A stretch of 64,000 nt of DNA from assembly GCF_022647505.1 (NCBI RefSeq), contig NZ_CP071409.1, positions 2,294,001-2,358,000 of the forward strand, in the 5' to 3' direction. The DNA comes from [Pantoea] beijingensis. Lineage in GTDB: Bacteria; Pseudomonadota; Gammaproteobacteria; Enterobacterales; Enterobacteriaceae. The position numbers and the translations under genes are program-made. The notes beneath the pieces are model-generated. The model had not been told where the DNA came from. It saw only the letters and a list, made by a program, of their open reading frames with translations, and did not search any database. The number at the start of each line of letters is the position of its first letter. The stretch's first letter is position 1. Below are positions 47,749-60,021 of the stretch, piece after piece.

Positions 47749-48861
47749 ATGTCTGACAACAACCAGAAAAAAGTGATCGTCGGCATGTCCGGCGGCGTTG
47801 ACTCTTCCGTTTCTGCCTGGTTACTGCAGCAGCAGGGCTATCAGGTTGAGGGTCTGTTCATGAAGAACTGGGAAGAAGATGACGGTGAGGAATACTGTAC
47901 TGCTGCGGAAGATTTAGCCGATGCAAAAGCGGTGTGCGATAAACTCGGAATAACGCTGCATACGGTTAACTTCGCTGCGGAATACTGGGATAACGTCTTT
48001 GAGCACTTTCTTGAAGAGTACAAGGCGGGACGCACACCTAACCCCGATATTCTCTGTAACAAAGAGATTAAATTTAAGGCATTCCTTGAATTTGCCGCAG
48101 AAGATCTCGGCGCAGATTATATTGCGACCGGTCATTACGTACGCCGCCAGGATGATAACGGTAAAAGCCGCCTATTACGCGGCCTTGACGATAATAAAGA
48201 TCAAAGTTATTTCCTTTACACGCTGGGCCACGAACAGATTGCTCAAAGCCTTTTTCCGGTAGGCGAACTGGCGAAACCTGAAGTACGCCGCATTGCCGAA
48301 GCGCTGGAACTGGTCACAGCAAAAAAGAAAGACTCTACCGGTATCTGTTTTATCGGTGAACGAAAATTCCGTGATTTCCTTGGGCGCTATTTACCCGCTC
48401 AGCCCGGCGCTATTGTTACCGTTGACGGGCAAACCATCGGCGAGCATCAGGGTCTGATGTATCATACGTTAGGTCAGCGTAAAGGTTTGGGTATTGGCGG
48501 CACTAAAGAAGGCAGTGAAGATCCCTGGTACGTGGTGGATAAAGATGTTGCAAACAATGTGCTGGTTGTTGCTCAAGGGGGAGACCACCCTCGTCTGATG
48601 TCGACAGGTCTGATTGCGCAGCAATTGCACTGGGTCGATCGCGAAGTAGTACGTACACCGCTACGCTGCACGGTAAAAACACGCTATCGCCAGCAGGATA
48701 TCTCATGCCTGTTGGCTCCACTGGATGATGGCCGCATTGAGGTGCGCTTTGATGAGCCTGTCGCCGCCGTGACGCCGGGTCAGTCAGCTGTTTTTTATCT
48801 GGATGATGTCTGCCTCGGGGGCGGCGTGATTGAAGCACGTATACCGCTCGTGCAGCCATGA
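47749..48861 (+). CDS. mnmA: tRNA-specific 2-thiouridylase MnmA
   Basis: This enzyme adds sulfur to uridine 34 of tRNA-Lys, -Glu and -Gln, receiving it through the Tus relay. The 370 residues contain the PP-loop [16 protein letters not shown], the catalytic Cys in [12 protein letters not shown] and the persulfide Cys in [12 protein letters not shown], followed by [13 protein letters not shown] and C-terminal beta-barrel segments. The start [12 protein letters not shown] corresponds to the E. coli N-terminus; the frame is open far upstream, but without homology. hflD follows after 39 bases. Confidence 0.97.
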   Translation: MSDNNQKKVIVGMSGGVDSSVSAWLLQQQGYQVEGLFMKNWEEDDGEEYCTAAEDLADAKAVCDKLGITLHTVNFAAEYWDNVFEHFLEEYKAGRTPNPDILCNKEIKFKAFLEFAAEDLGADYIATGHYVRRQDDNGKSRLLRGLDDNKDQSYFLYTLGHEQIAQSLFPVGELAKPEVRRIAEALELVTAKKKDSTGICFIGERKFRDFLGRYLPAQPGAIVTVDGQTIGEHQGLMYHTLGQRKGLGIGGTKEGSEDPWYVVDKDVANNVLVVAQGGDHPRLMSTGLIAQQLHWVDREVVRTPLRCTVKTRYRQQDISCLLAPLDDGRIEVRFDEPVAAVTPGQSAVFYLDDVCLGGGVIEARIPLVQP

Positions 48862-48900
48862 TGAAGGGCGCTATCTGCCAGCGCGTATACTGGAGTAAAC

Positions 48901-49542
48901 GTGGCTAAAAATTATTACGAGATTACGCTGGCAATGGCCGGTATTTGTCAGTCGGCGCATCTGGTACAGCAGCTTGCGCATCAGGGGCACAGTGATAGCG
49001 AAGCATTGAAAACATCGCTGGGTAGCCTGTTAGATCTTAACCCCGCCTCCACACTGGCCGTATATGGTAATGACGAAGCTAACCTGCGCTTTGGACTGGA
49101 GAGTATGCTGGCAATCCTCAATACCAGCAGTCGCCAGGGTGCGGGGGCCGAGTTGACACGCTATACGCTGAGCATGATGGTGCTGGAGCGCAAGCTCAGT
49201 AACAATAAAAGTGCACTGAACGAGCTGGCAAAACGAATTTCCCAGCTCGACCGCCAACTGGCGCATTACGGTCTTGAATCAGATACGGTGATTAGCGCTA
49301 TGGCGGCTATCTATGTTGATGTTATCAGTCCGCTGGGACCCCGTATTCAGGTGACAGGTTCCCCTGCCGTACTGCAAAACTCACAGATTCAAAGCAAGGT
49401 ACGCGCCTCATTGCTGGCGGGTATTCGTTCTGCCGTACTTTGGCACCAGGTTGGTGGGGGGCGTTTACAGTTGATGTTTTCACGTAATCGTCTCGCGACC
49501 GAGGCCAAAAGAATTTTAGCAAACCAGAGCCCGGCTATCTGA
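48901..49542 (+). CDS. hflD: HflD, lysogenisation regulator homologue
   Basis: This 213-residue, mostly helical, membrane-associated protein in E. coli binds phage lambda CII and lowers lysogeny; its own cellular role is unclear. [31 protein letters not shown] and the C-terminal [23 protein letters not shown] match the family along the full length. It starts at GTG with GGAG 5 bases upstream. It lies between mnmA and purB as in E. coli and probably shares their transcript. Confidence 0.95.
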   Translation: MAKNYYEITLAMAGICQSAHLVQQLAHQGHSDSEALKTSLGSLLDLNPASTLAVYGNDEANLRFGLESMLAILNTSSRQGAGAELTRYTLSMMVLERKLSNNKSALNELAKRISQLDRQLAHYGLESDTVISAMAAIYVDVISPLGPRIQVTGSPAVLQNSQIQSKVRASLLAGIRSAVLWHQVGGGRLQLMFSRNRLATEAKRILANQSPAI

Positions 49543-49555
49543 TGCCGGGTGTTAG

Positions 49556-50962
<1,407 letters not shown>

Positions 50963-50971
50963 TCAGTATAA

Positions 50972-50991
50972 GGGCCGATGAATGTCGGCCC
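50972..50991 (+). terminator. Hairpin after purB
   Basis: GGGCCGA-TGAATG-TCGGCCC forms a 7-base stem just after the purB stop, followed by only GTGTT. It is a weak terminator that would let some purB transcription reach phoPQ. Confidence 0.5.
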
Positions 50992-50992
50992 G

Positions 50993-51009
50993 TGTTAACC
51001 TATTGTTTA
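50993..51009 (+). promoter_or_regulatory. PhoP box upstream of phoP
   Basis: TGTTAA-CCTAT-TGTTTA is a direct repeat of the PhoP half-site (T/G)GTTTA with the standard 5-base spacing. It ends 12 bases before TATACT, the spacing seen at PhoP-activated promoters. This supports autoregulation of phoPQ as in Salmonella and E. coli. Confidence 0.75.
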
Positions 51010-51021
51010 CCCGTACTCGCC

Positions 51022-51027
51022 TATACT
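51022..51027 (+). promoter_or_regulatory. phoP -10 element
   Basis: TATACT lies 12 bases after the PhoP box and about 57 bases before the phoP ATG. No -35 consensus is present; the PhoP box occupies that place. Confidence 0.6.
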
Positions 51028-51083
51028 CAGCAGCCTGTCAGGTCCCTTTCGTTTGTTACGATTTGTCATTTTAAGGAAGGCTT

Positions 51084-51752
51084 ATGCGCGTATTGATTAT
51101 AGAAGATAATGCATTACTGCGACATCATTTGGCGGTGCAGCTACGTGATATGGGACATCAGGTAGATGCGGCAGAGGATGCCATGGAAGCTGACTATTTT
51201 CTTAATGAACATACCCCGGATATTACGCTGGTTGACCTTGGGTTGCCGAATGAAGACGGTATGTCATTGATCCGTCGCTGGCGTAACGAAGAAGTGAAGC
51301 AGCCTATTCTGGTATTAACCGCACGTGAAGGCTGGCAAGCAAAAGTTGCGGCGCTGGAAGCTGGTGCCGATGATTACGTCACCAAACCGTTCCATATTGA
51401 AGAAGTGGTCGCACGGATGCAGGCCCTGATGCGACGAAATAGCGGTCATGCGTCACAAATTATTTCTCTGGCTCCTTTTCAGATCGATCTTTCACGTCGC
51501 GAGCTCACGATTAACGATCAACAGATTAAGCTGACCGCATTTGAGTACACCATTATGGAAACCTTGATCCGCAATGCGGGTAAGGTTGTCAGCAAAGACT
51601 CATTGATGCTTCAGCTTTATCCTGATGCCGAACTGCGTGAAAGCCATACCATTGATGTTTTAATGGGACGATTACGCAAAAAAATCCTCACCGAATATCC
51701 TGCCGACGTGATTACTACGGTTCGCGGCCAGGGTTATCGTTTTGATCTCTGA
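51084..51752 (+). CDS. phoP: PhoP response regulator
   Basis: This OmpR-family regulator is activated by PhoQ in low Mg2+, acid pH or antimicrobial peptides. The receiver domain has acidic pocket ED (7-8), phospho-acceptor Asp51 in LVDLGLP and the conserved Lys in DDYVTKPFH. The winged-helix output domain has [25 protein letters not shown] and [14 protein letters not shown]. At 222 residues it matches E. coli PhoP length (223). phoQ starts 3 bases after the stop. Confidence 0.98.
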   Translation: MRVLIIEDNALLRHHLAVQLRDMGHQVDAAEDAMEADYFLNEHTPDITLVDLGLPNEDGMSLIRRWRNEEVKQPILVLTAREGWQAKVAALEAGADDYVTKPFHIEEVVARMQALMRRNSGHASQIISLAPFQIDLSRRELTINDQQIKLTAFEYTIMETLIRNAGKVVSKDSLMLQLYPDAELRESHTIDVLMGRLRKKILTEYPADVITTVRGQGYRFDL

Positions 51753-51755
51753 TTA

Positions 51756-53216
51756 ATGTTGTCACTACGCAAACTGATCCCACACTCTCTGCGCGCACGC
51801 TTTTTACTTGCAACGGCAGTAGTCGTTTTGATCCTTTCCCTCTCTTACGGGATGGTCGCCGTGGTGGGATATATGGTGAGCTTCGATAAAAACACCTATC
51901 GGGTGATGCGCGGTGAAAGTAATCTTTTTTTCACTCTCGCGCAGTGGCAGGATGGCAAATTAACCATTACCCAGCCAGAACGCATGACGCTGAATTTCCC
52001 TACGCTGGTTTTCATCTATAACGAGCGTGGCAAGCTGCTGTGGCAGCAGCGGGATGTGCCTGAAATTCGTAACAGGATTAAAGCAGAGTGGCTGAACAAG
52101 CCTGACTTTTACGAAATCGATACCAATAATCTGATCAGCCGGGTGGCATTGGGTAACAATACCGCCGCTCAAAACAGGCTTCACGCCTACGATGATGATG
52201 GCAACGATACCTTTACCCACTCAGTGGCCGTAAACCGTTACGACGCCACCACCAACCTTCCCGCATTAACTATTGTGGTGGTGGATTCTATCCCACAGGA
52301 ATTACAGCATTCCGACGTGGTCTGGTCATGGTTTAACTATGTTCTGCTGGTGAACTTACTGCTGGTGATCCCACTATTGTGGCTGGCGGCACACTGGAGT
52401 TTACGCCCAATTGAAGCCTTAACCAGCCAGGTACGTGAGCTGGAAAGCGGTCAGCGTGAAACGCTGGATCCTCATCCGCCTCAGGAGCTACGCGGTCTGG
52501 TGCGTAATCTCAACCTGCTACTGGATAACGAACGCCAGCGTTATACGCGCTACCGCACTACGCTTTCTGATTTGACCCACAGTTTGAAGACACCCCTGGC
52601 GGTGCTACAAAGTACATTACGCTCATTGCGTGGCGGAAAAACGCTCTCTGTCGAGCAGGCCGAGCCCATTATGCTTGAGCAGATCAGTCGGATATCCCAA
52701 CAAATCGGCTACTATCTGCATCGTGCAAGTATGCAGGCCGACCATAACCCCTTAAAACGCGAATTGCATTCAGTCTCTGCTCTGCTTGATAGCCTCTGTT
52801 CTGCGCTAAACAAGGTTTATCAACGTAAAGGCGTTTCATTGACGCTGGATGTGTCACCCGAAATATCATTTATCGGTGACCCAAATGCTTTCATGGAAGT
52901 GATGGGAAACGTGCTCGATAACGCTTGTAAATATTGTCTGGAGTTCGTCGAGATCACCGCGCGCCAAACCGAAAATGCGCTGCACCTGGTCGTTGATGAT
53001 GATGGTCCCGGTATCCCGGAAAGTAAGCGCGACATCATTTTTTTACGGGGGCAACGTGCGGATACCCTACGTCCCGGACAGGGGCTGGGGCTGGCGGTAG
53101 CCCGTGATATTCTTGAAGAGTATACGGGTGAAATTATTGCCACCACCAGCGAGTTAGGTGGCGCGCGTATGGAAGTGGTATTTTTACGTCAGGAAGTCTC
53201 ACATAACGGCGAGTAG
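51756..53216 (+). CDS. phoQ: PhoQ sensor histidine kinase
   Basis: This 486-residue membrane kinase senses Mg2+, pH and cationic peptides and phosphorylates PhoP. TM1 (about 14-42), a periplasmic sensor with an acidic patch YDDDGND (145-151), TM2 (about 190-213, with conserved Asn200), HAMP (about 214-262), phospho-His275 in [13 protein letters not shown] and the ATPase boxes N ([11 protein letters not shown]), G1 (DDDGPGIP) and G2 (GQGLGLAVA) are all present. The acidic patch is less dense than the EDDDDAE of E. coli, which may alter divalent-cation sensitivity. Confidence 0.98.
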   Translation: MLSLRKLIPHSLRARFLLATAVVVLILSLSYGMVAVVGYMVSFDKNTYRVMRGESNLFFTLAQWQDGKLTITQPERMTLNFPTLVFIYNERGKLLWQQRDVPEIRNRIKAEWLNKPDFYEIDTNNLISRVALGNNTAAQNRLHAYDDDGNDTFTHSVAVNRYDATTNLPALTIVVVDSIPQELQHSDVVWSWFNYVLLVNLLLVIPLLWLAAHWSLRPIEALTSQVRELESGQRETLDPHPPQELRGLVRNLNLLLDNERQRYTRYRTTLSDLTHSLKTPLAVLQSTLRSLRGGKTLSVEQAEPIMLEQISRISQQIGYYLHRASMQADHNPLKRELHSVSALLDSLCSALNKVYQRKGVSLTLDVSPEISFIGDPNAFMEVMGNVLDNACKYCLEFVEITARQTENALHLVVDDDGPGIPESKRDIIFLRGQRADTLRPGQGLGLAVARDILEEYTGEIIATTSELGGARMEVVFLRQEVSHNGE

Positions 53217-53250
53217 AAAAACGTTGGCGCTGTTATACTTGCTGCAATTT

Positions 53251-53280
53251 GCTGGCATACGCTGGCATACGCTGGCGCAT
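53251..53280 (+). repeat. 10-base tandem repeat between phoQ and roxA
   Basis: GCTGGCATAC occurs twice in tandem, followed by a third partial copy GCTGGCGCAT. It lies in the 190-base gap before roxA. No function is evident. Confidence 0.8.
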
Positions 53281-53406
53281 AATATTCGTTTGGCTCAATG
53301 CTGGCTGTAGTCCGTTTCAAGCACACCTTTCCCGCAGAACTGGCTGACGTAAGCCTCCGGGAGCGTAGGTATGGTGCAGCCGTGAACATCAAGTAAGAAG
53401 GGAATT

Positions 53407-54531
53407 ATGGATTATCAGCTCGATCTCAACTGGCCTGATTTTGTTCAGCGCTACTGGCAAAAACGCCCCGTCGTATTAAAACGTGGCTTCAAAAATTTTG
53501 TCGATCCCATCACCCCTGATGAGCTTGCAGGCCTGGCGATGGAAAATGAGGTCGATAGCCGTCTTGTCAGCCACCAGGCTGGTAAATGGCAAGTCAGCCA
53601 TGGTCCCTTTGAAAGTTTTGACCATCTTGGAGAAAATAACTGGTCATTACTGGTTCAGGCGGTCGATCACTGGCATGAACCCTCCGCGGCACTGATGCGC
53701 CCTTTCCGCTTTTTGCCTGACTGGCGCATTGACGATCTGATGATCTCTTTTTCCGTGCCGGGTGGCGGTGTTGGCCCCCATCTTGACCAGTATGATGTGT
53801 TTATTATCCAGGGAACCGGCCGCCGCCGCTGGCGTGTGGGTGATAAAATCCCGATGAAGCAACACTGCCCGCACCCCGACTTGCTACAGGTCGCCCCCTT
53901 TGACGCCATCATTGATGAAGAGATGGAGCCCGGAGATATTCTCTATATCCCACCGGGATTCCCGCATGAAGGTTATTCGCTGGAAAATGCGATTAACTAC
54001 TCGGTGGGCTTCCGTGCCCCCAGCGGTCGCGAATTGATCAGCGGCTTTGCGGATTATGTATTAGCACATGAGTTGGGCAGCTACCGCTATAGCGATCCGG
54101 AAGTGGTCAGTCGGGAAAATCCTGCTGACATTCTGCCGCAGGAATTAGCGGGGATTCGTGACATCATGCTTGACGTTATTAATAAACCTGAGCACTTCGA
54201 GCAATGGTTCGGTGAATTCATTTCACAATCCCGACATGAGCTGGACATCGCGCCGCCAGAGCCACCTTATCAGCCGGATGAAATTTATGATGCGTTGCAG
54301 CAGGGCGACAGGCTGACCCGACTTGGTGGTCTGCGCGTCCTGTGTCTGGGTGATGCCGTGTTCGTCAATGGAGAACGCATCGAAAGCCCGCACCGTGCAG
54401 CCCTGCACGCTCTGGCTAATACGCTATACCTCGGTCAGGAGGCTTTTGATACCGCTTTGGACGATCCGGCGTTTCTGGCACAACTGGCCGCGTTGGTAAA
54501 CAGCGGTTACTGGTATTTCGGTGAGGAATAA
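53407..54531 (+). CDS. roxA: Ribosomal oxygenase RoxA (YcfD), L16 arginine hydroxylase
   Basis: This Fe(II)/2-oxoglutarate oxygenase hydroxylates Arg81 of ribosomal protein L16. The 374-residue protein has a JmjC domain with the metal triad His125 and Asp127 (GPHLDQYDVF) and His187 (GFPHEGYS), at the same numbers as in E. coli YcfD, followed by dimerisation and winged-helix regions at the C-terminus. SD-like AGAAGGG precedes the ATG. It is convergent with pepT. Confidence 0.97.
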   Translation: MDYQLDLNWPDFVQRYWQKRPVVLKRGFKNFVDPITPDELAGLAMENEVDSRLVSHQAGKWQVSHGPFESFDHLGENNWSLLVQAVDHWHEPSAALMRPFRFLPDWRIDDLMISFSVPGGGVGPHLDQYDVFIIQGTGRRRWRVGDKIPMKQHCPHPDLLQVAPFDAIIDEEMEPGDILYIPPGFPHEGYSLENAINYSVGFRAPSGRELISGFADYVLAHELGSYRYSDPEVVSRENPADILPQELAGIRDIMLDVINKPEHFEQWFGEFISQSRHELDIAPPEPPYQPDEIYDALQQGDRLTRLGGLRVLCLGDAVFVNGERIESPHRAALHALANTLYLGQEAFDTALDDPAFLAQLAALVNSGYWYFGEE

Positions 54532-54570
54532 CGCTTAGCAGGCGAATAAACCTGTATTACCGAGATATCA

Positions 54571-54605
54571 ACGTCGACCCTGTCAACCAGCGATAGGGTC
54601 GACGT
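54571..54605. repeat. Perfect 11-base inverted repeat between roxA and pepT
   Basis: ACGTCGACCCT and AGGGTCGACGT flank a 13-base loop between the convergent roxA and pepT genes, 9 bases from the pepT stop. It probably forms the 3' hairpin of both transcripts, but there is no U-run. Confidence 0.7.
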
Positions 54606-54613
54606 AAGCCGTG

Positions 54614-55840
54614 TTACTTCTCTTCTGCTGCCAACTCCGCAATACGCACAATCACCTGTACCGCTTTTTCCATACCGTTGAGTGAAGCAAATTCATGTTT
54701 ACCATGATAATTATAGCCACCGGTAAATATATTCGGGCAAGGAAGTCCCATAAAAGATAAGGATGCGCCATCCGTACCGCCACGAATCGGTTTAACGTCC
54801 GGCTCAATATCGCAATCACGCATAGCCTGTAGTGCCAGCTCAATAATATATGGGTGAGCCGCCACTTTTTCCCGCATATTGAAATAACTGTCTTCAACCA
54901 GCACGTCAATATGACAATCCTGATGAATCTCTTCTGCTAAACGTTTTCCAATCGCTGTTAAGTTTTTTTTCCGCCATTCAAAAGCATCACGCTCAAAGTC
55001 ACGCACAATGTAGTGTAATTCCGCGTGATCAACGCAGCCTTTCATATTATGCAGATGATAAAAACCCTCATAACCAGCGGTTTTCTCCGGCACCTCTTGT
55101 TCCGGCACTTCAGAATGAAAACGAAACGCCAATTCAAGGGCATTGACCATTACGCCTTTTGCGGAACCGGGGTGGACGTTATTCCCCACGATTTTCACCG
55201 TTACCGAAGCTGCATTAAAATTTTCAAACTCAAATTCGCCAATCCCGCCGCCGTCCATGGTATAGGCCCAGTCAGCACCAAAAGCTGCAACGTCGAAGAA
55301 TTCGGTTCCTTTGCCAATTTCTTCATCAGGCGTAAAAGCAACGCGAATATCGCCATGAGGCGTATCTCCCGAAGCAAGACGGGCCAGTGCGGTCATAATT
55401 TCCGCAACTCCGGCTTTATCATCAGCCCCAAGCAATGTTTTTCCATCGGTCGTGATTAATGTGTGCCCGATAAGCTGGTGCAATACAGGGAACATCACTG
55501 GCGATAGCTCTTCGTCACCGTTACCCAACGCAATATCACCGCCACGGTAGTTTTCGATAATCTGTGGATTAACATTTTTCGCGGTAAAATCGGGCGAAGT
55601 ATCCATATACGCAATAAAACCCACAACGGGCGTTTCACGATCAACATTCGCAGGCAGGGTTCCCATCAAACATCCGTGCTCGCTGAGCGTAATGTCTTTC
55701 AAACCTAGCGCTTCCAGCTCTGATTGCAAAATGCGCGCCAGCCGCCATTGCCCTTGCGTACTGGGAACCTGCCGGGCATGGCTTTTTGATTGCGTATCAC
55801 AGGAAACGTAGCAGAGAAAGCGATCGAGTAATTTATTCAT
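54614..55840 (-). CDS. pepT: Peptidase T (tripeptidase), metal-ligand variant
   Basis: This M20-family aminotripeptidase has 408 residues, full length and collinear with E. coli PepT. The co-catalytic zinc motifs are Asp140-type in LLGADDKAG, Glu pair in [10 protein letters not shown], Asp in [10 protein letters not shown] and the C-terminal His in YNYHGKHEF. The first metal ligand, His78 in E. coli (SHVDTSPD), is Tyr78 here (AYMDTSPD; codon TAT), while Asp80 is kept. A His codon differs from TAT by one base. The change could impair zinc 1 binding and activity, or be a sequencing or recent mutation. All else looks functional. Confidence 0.93.
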   Translation of the reverse strand: MNKLLDRFLCYVSCDTQSKSHARQVPSTQGQWRLARILQSELEALGLKDITLSEHGCLMGTLPANVDRETPVVGFIAYMDTSPDFTAKNVNPQIIENYRGGDIALGNGDEELSPVMFPVLHQLIGHTLITTDGKTLLGADDKAGVAEIMTALARLASGDTPHGDIRVAFTPDEEIGKGTEFFDVAAFGADWAYTMDGGGIGEFEFENFNAASVTVKIVGNNVHPGSAKGVMVNALELAFRFHSEVPEQEVPEKTAGYEGFYHLHNMKGCVDHAELHYIVRDFERDAFEWRKKNLTAIGKRLAEEIHQDCHIDVLVEDSYFNMREKVAAHPYIIELALQAMRDCDIEPDVKPIRGGTDGASLSFMGLPCPNIFTGGYNYHGKHEFASLNGMEKAVQVIVRIAELAAEEK

Positions 55841-56298
55841 CTGTGATCCTTCATATAGACATAACGCTACCGCTTTTTATAAGGGCGGCAACAAACCGGC
55901 TGCTTGAGATATGGCGGGTATCATTATGTTAAGGCATTCACTGAAGAGTATTGCGTAAAATCATAGTGGATGGAATTTAATCGAAAATCTATGAACCTGG
56001 CGGTCCATAATCGCTTAAGCCAGGCTATATACCTTAGCGAGTAAGACCATTCTGGCGCCCTCGGGGGGGTGGTTCGAACACCCTGATTTTCTCCTCTCGC
56101 GGCCATTCTGTACCTTTGTGCTAAAACCAGTCTGTTCTCAGCACCGCATATATCGCCAAAAGAACGACGAGAAGTCCGTGAGGCATGAGGCCGGTATCAG
56201 GCATTGAGCAGACATCGAGCTCTCCGGCTTCCTGGCGAACTCGATGTGCCACCGACAACAGAGCAACGGCTAATACTGCCTGCCCCAGCCCCCTTCTG
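55841..56298. other. Intergenic region between pepT and cobB
   Basis: These 458 bases contain no convincing gene. Features seen are a T-arm-like hairpin at 56067-56083 (not a tRNA) and an 8-base inverted repeat ACATCGAG/CTCGATGT (56212-56247) downstream of cobB that could help terminate it. The pepT promoter should lie near the left end. Confidence 0.5.
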
Positions 56299-57132
56299 TT
56301 ATTTATACAGCCCTAACAAAAAGGTTCTCACATAAAGCGGAACAATTTTACTGGCCAGGCCGTACTTCTTCTCTTCAAACTCACTGCCGACCTGGCTCGG
56401 TTCCAGATTCAATTCCACGGTATGCGCACCGTTAAGCTTCGCCTCATGGACAAAGCCCGCCGCAGGATAAACATGGCCTGATGTGCCAATCGCGACAAAA
56501 TAATCGGCTTGCTCAATCGCCTGGTAGATCTCATCCATCCCCATCGGCATCTCACCAAACCACACGATGTGCGGGCGCAGAACAGAAGGAAACTGGCAGC
56601 AGTGACAGCGATCGTTTGGCTTAACATCCTCGGTCCAGTCCAGCACCTGCCCACTGACGGCACAACGCACTTTTAATAGCTCGCCATGCATGTGGATCAC
56701 ACGCTGACTGCCTGCTCTCTCGTGCAAATTATCAATATTCTGCGTGACCAGCAAAAAACTGTCGCCTAACACCGATTCAAGCTCAGCCAGTGCCAGATGC
56801 GCCAGGTTAGGATGAATCTCCGGCTGTTGAAGCTGACGGCGGCGTGCATTATAAAATGCCTGCACCAGCGCCGGATCGCGCGCAAATCCTTCCGGGGTAG
56901 CCACATCTTCCACTTTATGCTCTTCCCACAGGCCATCCGCAGCACGAAACGTTTGGATCCCCGACTCAGCCGAGATGCCCGCCCCGGTCAACACCACAAC
57001 TCGAGGTAACGGATTCGCGGCCAGTTCGGCGCTACGGTCGCGTTCAAAAATACGCTGACGGAAACGCTGATGAATTTGGCGCTTGGTTTTCTTGTAGCGA
57101 GCAAGTCGCAAACGGCGACGGGGTGTGCGCAT
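56299..57132 (-). CDS. cobB: Sirtuin NAD-dependent deacylase CobB
   Basis: This protein removes acetyl and succinyl groups from lysines (for example on Acs) using NAD+. The 277 residues start at the ATG at 57132 (AAAGGAG upstream), giving the basic N-terminal extension [18 protein letters not shown] typical of the long enterobacterial form. Sirtuin motifs are [22 protein letters not shown], catalytic His in HMHGEL, the zinc-binding Cys group RCAVSG and RCHCC, and [13 protein letters not shown]. It follows nagK closely in the lolCDE-nagK-cobB cluster. Confidence 0.97.
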   Translation of the reverse strand: MRTPRRRLRLARYKKTKRQIHQRFRQRIFERDRSAELAANPLPRVVVLTGAGISAESGIQTFRAADGLWEEHKVEDVATPEGFARDPALVQAFYNARRRQLQQPEIHPNLAHLALAELESVLGDSFLLVTQNIDNLHERAGSQRVIHMHGELLKVRCAVSGQVLDWTEDVKPNDRCHCCQFPSVLRPHIVWFGEMPMGMDEIYQAIEQADYFVAIGTSGHVYPAAGFVHEAKLNGAHTVELNLEPSQVGSEFEEKKYGLASKIVPLYVRTFLLGLYK

Positions 57133-57142
57133 AAAAACTCCT

Positions 57143-58051
57143 TTAACGTAGGTGCAGGAATGCGGCGCCGCGCATTCCACCAGCATCACCATGGCGAGCT
57201 TTTTCGAAGCGTGGTGGCTTGGCCACCGGCAGCAAATATTTCACTACGCGTTCGCTTAACCCGTCATAGAGCGCATCAAAATTTGACAGACCACCGCCGA
57301 TTACCACCAGATGAGGATCGATAATAGTCAGCAGATTGCCAAGGCAGGCAGCCAGTAATTCACAGTAAACTTCAGTATGCGAGATTGCCTGCTCATCCCC
57401 CTGATAATAACGGGCGATAATGTCAGGTGCGCTAAGGGTGTGTTGGTATCGCTGTTGCCAAAGCCAGGCGAATCCGGTGCCGGAAAGGTAGGATTCAATG
57501 CAACCATGTTTACCACAACCGCAACGCTGGATGGGAATATTACGGCCAAGCCCCTCAAGAGCATCAAGCGGTAGCCGCATATGCCCGAACTCACCGGTAA
57601 TAGCATTGCGTCCTGTGAGAGGCTTGCCATCAACGATAATCCCTCCGCCTACGCCCGTTCCCAGAATTAAACCTAACACCACTGGATAGGCGCGGAACTC
57701 ATCATCCCAGGCTTCAGAAAGTGCAAAACAGTTTGCATCGTTCTCGATACGCACATCTCGGTTCAACCGGTGAGAAAGATCGGCTCGCAGCGTTTTCCCT
57801 CGCAGGCAGGGAATATTGGCGGTAAAGAGGGTGCCATCATCAGGCACAGGTAGCCCGGGCACACCAATACCAATACTACCGCGCTCCTCGCTTAGCCTGT
57901 CGGCTTCTTCCACCAACGCCTCAAGCTCCTCCAGCAGTTGCGGATAATCGTCCCGTGGGGTCGGTACACGTTTGCTCCAGAGCAGGTGGCGTTGTCTGTC
58001 ATAAACGCCAATGGCAATTTTTGTACCGCCTATATCGAAGCCATAATACAT
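57143..58051 (-). CDS. nagK: N-acetyl-D-glucosamine kinase
   Basis: This ROK-family kinase (302 residues) phosphorylates GlcNAc released by peptidoglycan recycling. The phosphate-binding loop is [16 protein letters not shown], the sugar site includes [13 protein letters not shown] with the catalytic Asp, and the ROK zinc motif is GHMRLP...[11 protein letters not shown]. It lies 21 bases after lolE and 10 bases before cobB, the same order as in E. coli, suggesting one transcript from lolC onward. Confidence 0.97.
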   Translation of the reverse strand: MYYGFDIGGTKIAIGVYDRQRHLLWSKRVPTPRDDYPQLLEELEALVEEADRLSEERGSIGIGVPGLPVPDDGTLFTANIPCLRGKTLRADLSHRLNRDVRIENDANCFALSEAWDDEFRAYPVVLGLILGTGVGGGIIVDGKPLTGRNAITGEFGHMRLPLDALEGLGRNIPIQRCGCGKHGCIESYLSGTGFAWLWQQRYQHTLSAPDIIARYYQGDEQAISHTEVYCELLAACLGNLLTIIDPHLVVIGGGLSNFDALYDGLSERVVKYLLPVAKPPRFEKARHGDAGGMRGAAFLHLR

Positions 58052-58072
58052 GCGCTTACCCGTTCAGTGCTG

Positions 58073-59317
58073 CTACTGCCCGCTTAACACGCGGGCTGGA
58101 TCGATGCGGCTGGCACGGCGGGCCGGATACCAACTCGCCACCAGGCTTAGAAGGATTGCCGTGGCCAGCACCGATATGACATCCACCCAGTGAAGTTCCG
58201 ACGGCAAAAAATCAATAAAATAGATATCGCCAGAGAGAAAATGATGGCCAAGTAACGTTTCAACTCCACGAATAAGGCCTGTCAGGTTTAACGCCGCCAC
58301 CACGCCGACCACCACACCGCTGATACTACCCAGCAAACCTGTCATCAGGCCATACCAGACAAAGATGGCACGAATCAAGCCATCTTTCGCCCCCAGCGTA
58401 CGCAGCACCGCAATGTCGCCACTTTTATCTTTCACTGCCATCACCAGCGTTGAAACGATATTAAAGCAGGCCACGCCGATCACTAATATCATCGCCAGAT
58501 ACATGATGGCGCGGATCATTTGGATGTCTCGATACATATAACCGTAACTGCCAATCCAGTTGCGCAGTGAAACATAGGCATCGGTAACCTCGCCAGCATC
58601 ACGCACCAATTGATTCGCATTAAACGGGTCGTTCATCTTCAATGCAATACCCGTGACGTTGTCACCCATACCAAGATAATGCTGCGCATCTGCAAGCGGC
58701 ACCATGGCCAGGCTGTGATCCAACATGCCACTGAGTTGTAAAATACCGCTCACCTGCAAACGAATACGCTTAGGTTGCAAGAGCTTATGGTCAGCATCAC
58801 TGTTAGGGATCATTACGGTAAGCCAGTCCCCCTGTTTCAGGTTGAGCGATTTCGCTGCTCCGCTACCGATAATAATCTGCTGCTTATCCGGCTGGAATTG
58901 AGACCACGCGTTATTCTGAACAAAACGGGGTAAGGCACTAAGATGCGTTTCCAGTTGAGGATCGACGCCTTTAACCTGAATGGCTTGCAGTTTCGTGCCG
59001 CTCTCAATCAGCCCGGTGAAGTTAATATAGGGTGCGGCGGCCAGAATACCCGGAACGTTTTCCACTCGTCTCAGTACGCTTTTCCAGTCTGCGAATGGCT
59101 GGTTAATCGGCTCAATTTCACCGTGCGGTACAACGGCCAGGATACGATTGTTTAATTCCCGCTCAAATCCGTTCATGGCACTTAATCCCACTATCAGTAC
59201 CGCAACACCTAATGCAATGCCGACGGTAGAAATCACTGAAATTAACGACACCATACCGCCACGACGGCGGCCACGACTGAAACGCAGGGCAAGCAAAAAA
59301 CTTAACGATGACGGCAT
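58073..59317 (-). CDS. lolE: Lipoprotein-releasing complex permease LolE
   Basis: This inner-membrane subunit of LolCDE extracts outer-membrane lipoproteins and hands them to LolA. The 414 residues have TM1 near 20-50 ([33 protein letters not shown]), a large periplasmic domain, and three C-terminal TM helices (FtsX/MacB fold) around 265-400. Its ATG shares one base with the lolD stop. It is paired with LolC in the complex. Confidence 0.97.
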   Translation of the reverse strand: MPSSLSFLLALRFSRGRRRGGMVSLISVISTVGIALGVAVLIVGLSAMNGFERELNNRILAVVPHGEIEPINQPFADWKSVLRRVENVPGILAAAPYINFTGLIESGTKLQAIQVKGVDPQLETHLSALPRFVQNNAWSQFQPDKQQIIIGSGAAKSLNLKQGDWLTVMIPNSDADHKLLQPKRIRLQVSGILQLSGMLDHSLAMVPLADAQHYLGMGDNVTGIALKMNDPFNANQLVRDAGEVTDAYVSLRNWIGSYGYMYRDIQMIRAIMYLAMILVIGVACFNIVSTLVMAVKDKSGDIAVLRTLGAKDGLIRAIFVWYGLMTGLLGSISGVVVGVVAALNLTGLIRGVETLLGHHFLSGDIYFIDFLPSELHWVDVISVLATAILLSLVASWYPARRASRIDPARVLSGQ

Positions 59318-60021
59318 TACAACGCTCCTGCCAGCGTAAGTTCATTGCTAAGCTGGCCGTCGCGCATCTCCATCTGCCGATTCAGGCGCTTTGCGAGATG
59401 CATATCATGAGTAACCACGAGGAAAGCCGTCCCCTGTCGTACGTTCAGTTCGCCCAACAGGTCGAAAATGGCATCAGCGTTGCGTGCATCAAGGTTACCC
59501 GTGGGTTCATCGGCAAGTACCAGCCGGGGATTGTTCACCAGTGCCCGGGCAATAGCCACGCGCTGGCGTTCACCTCCGGAAAGTTCGGAAGGACGATGCA
59601 TTGCACGTTTTTCCAACCCTACAGCCGCCAGCATCGCGCGCGCGCGCGCCTGTGTTTCGCCTTTATCCACTTTGCCGATCAGTAGCGGCATCGCCACATT
59701 CTCCAGTGCGGTAAAATCCGGCAACAGGTGATGGAACTGGTAAATAAAGCCCAGTTCCCGATTACGCAATTCCGCTTTTGCGGAAGATGACATTGCATTC
59801 AGCGATTTACCATTAAAGACCACGTCACCTGAAGTGGGTGAATCAAGGCCGCCTAACAAATGCATCAGCGTACTTTTACCGGAACCGGAACTTCCGACAA
59901 TCGCCATCATTTCGCCCGGCTGAACGCTAAAAGAGACATTGCGCAACACATCGGTCTGCACGCTGCCTTCCTGGTAGCGTTTGCACAGATCGTTACACTG
60001 CAACAGGATCGAATTACTCAT
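59317..60021 (-). CDS. lolD: Lipoprotein-releasing ATPase LolD
   Basis: This 234-residue ABC ATPase powers LolCE. Motifs seen are Walker [10 protein letters not shown], the Q-loop [10 protein letters not shown] region, signature [15 protein letters not shown], Walker [12 protein letters not shown] and the switch His in VVTHDMHLA. It overlaps lolC by 8 bases and lolE by 1 base, so the three subunits are translationally linked. Confidence 0.98.
   Translation of the reverse strand: MSNSILLQCNDLCKRYQEGSVQTDVLRNVSFSVQPGEMMAIVGSSGSGKSTLMHLLGGLDSPTSGDVVFNGKSLNAMSSSAKAELRNRELGFIYQFHHLLPDFTALENVAMPLLIGKVDKGETQARARAMLAAVGLEKRAMHRPSELSGGERQRVAIARALVNNPRLVLADEPTGNLDARNADAIFDLLGELNVRQGTAFLVVTHDMHLAKRLNRQMEMRDGQLSNELTLAGAL

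Noticed and set aside
56067..56083. GGGTG-TTCGAAC-CACCC on the minus strand, resembling a tRNA T-arm
   Set aside because: No acceptor, D or anticodon arm can be drawn around it and no CCA end is correctly placed.
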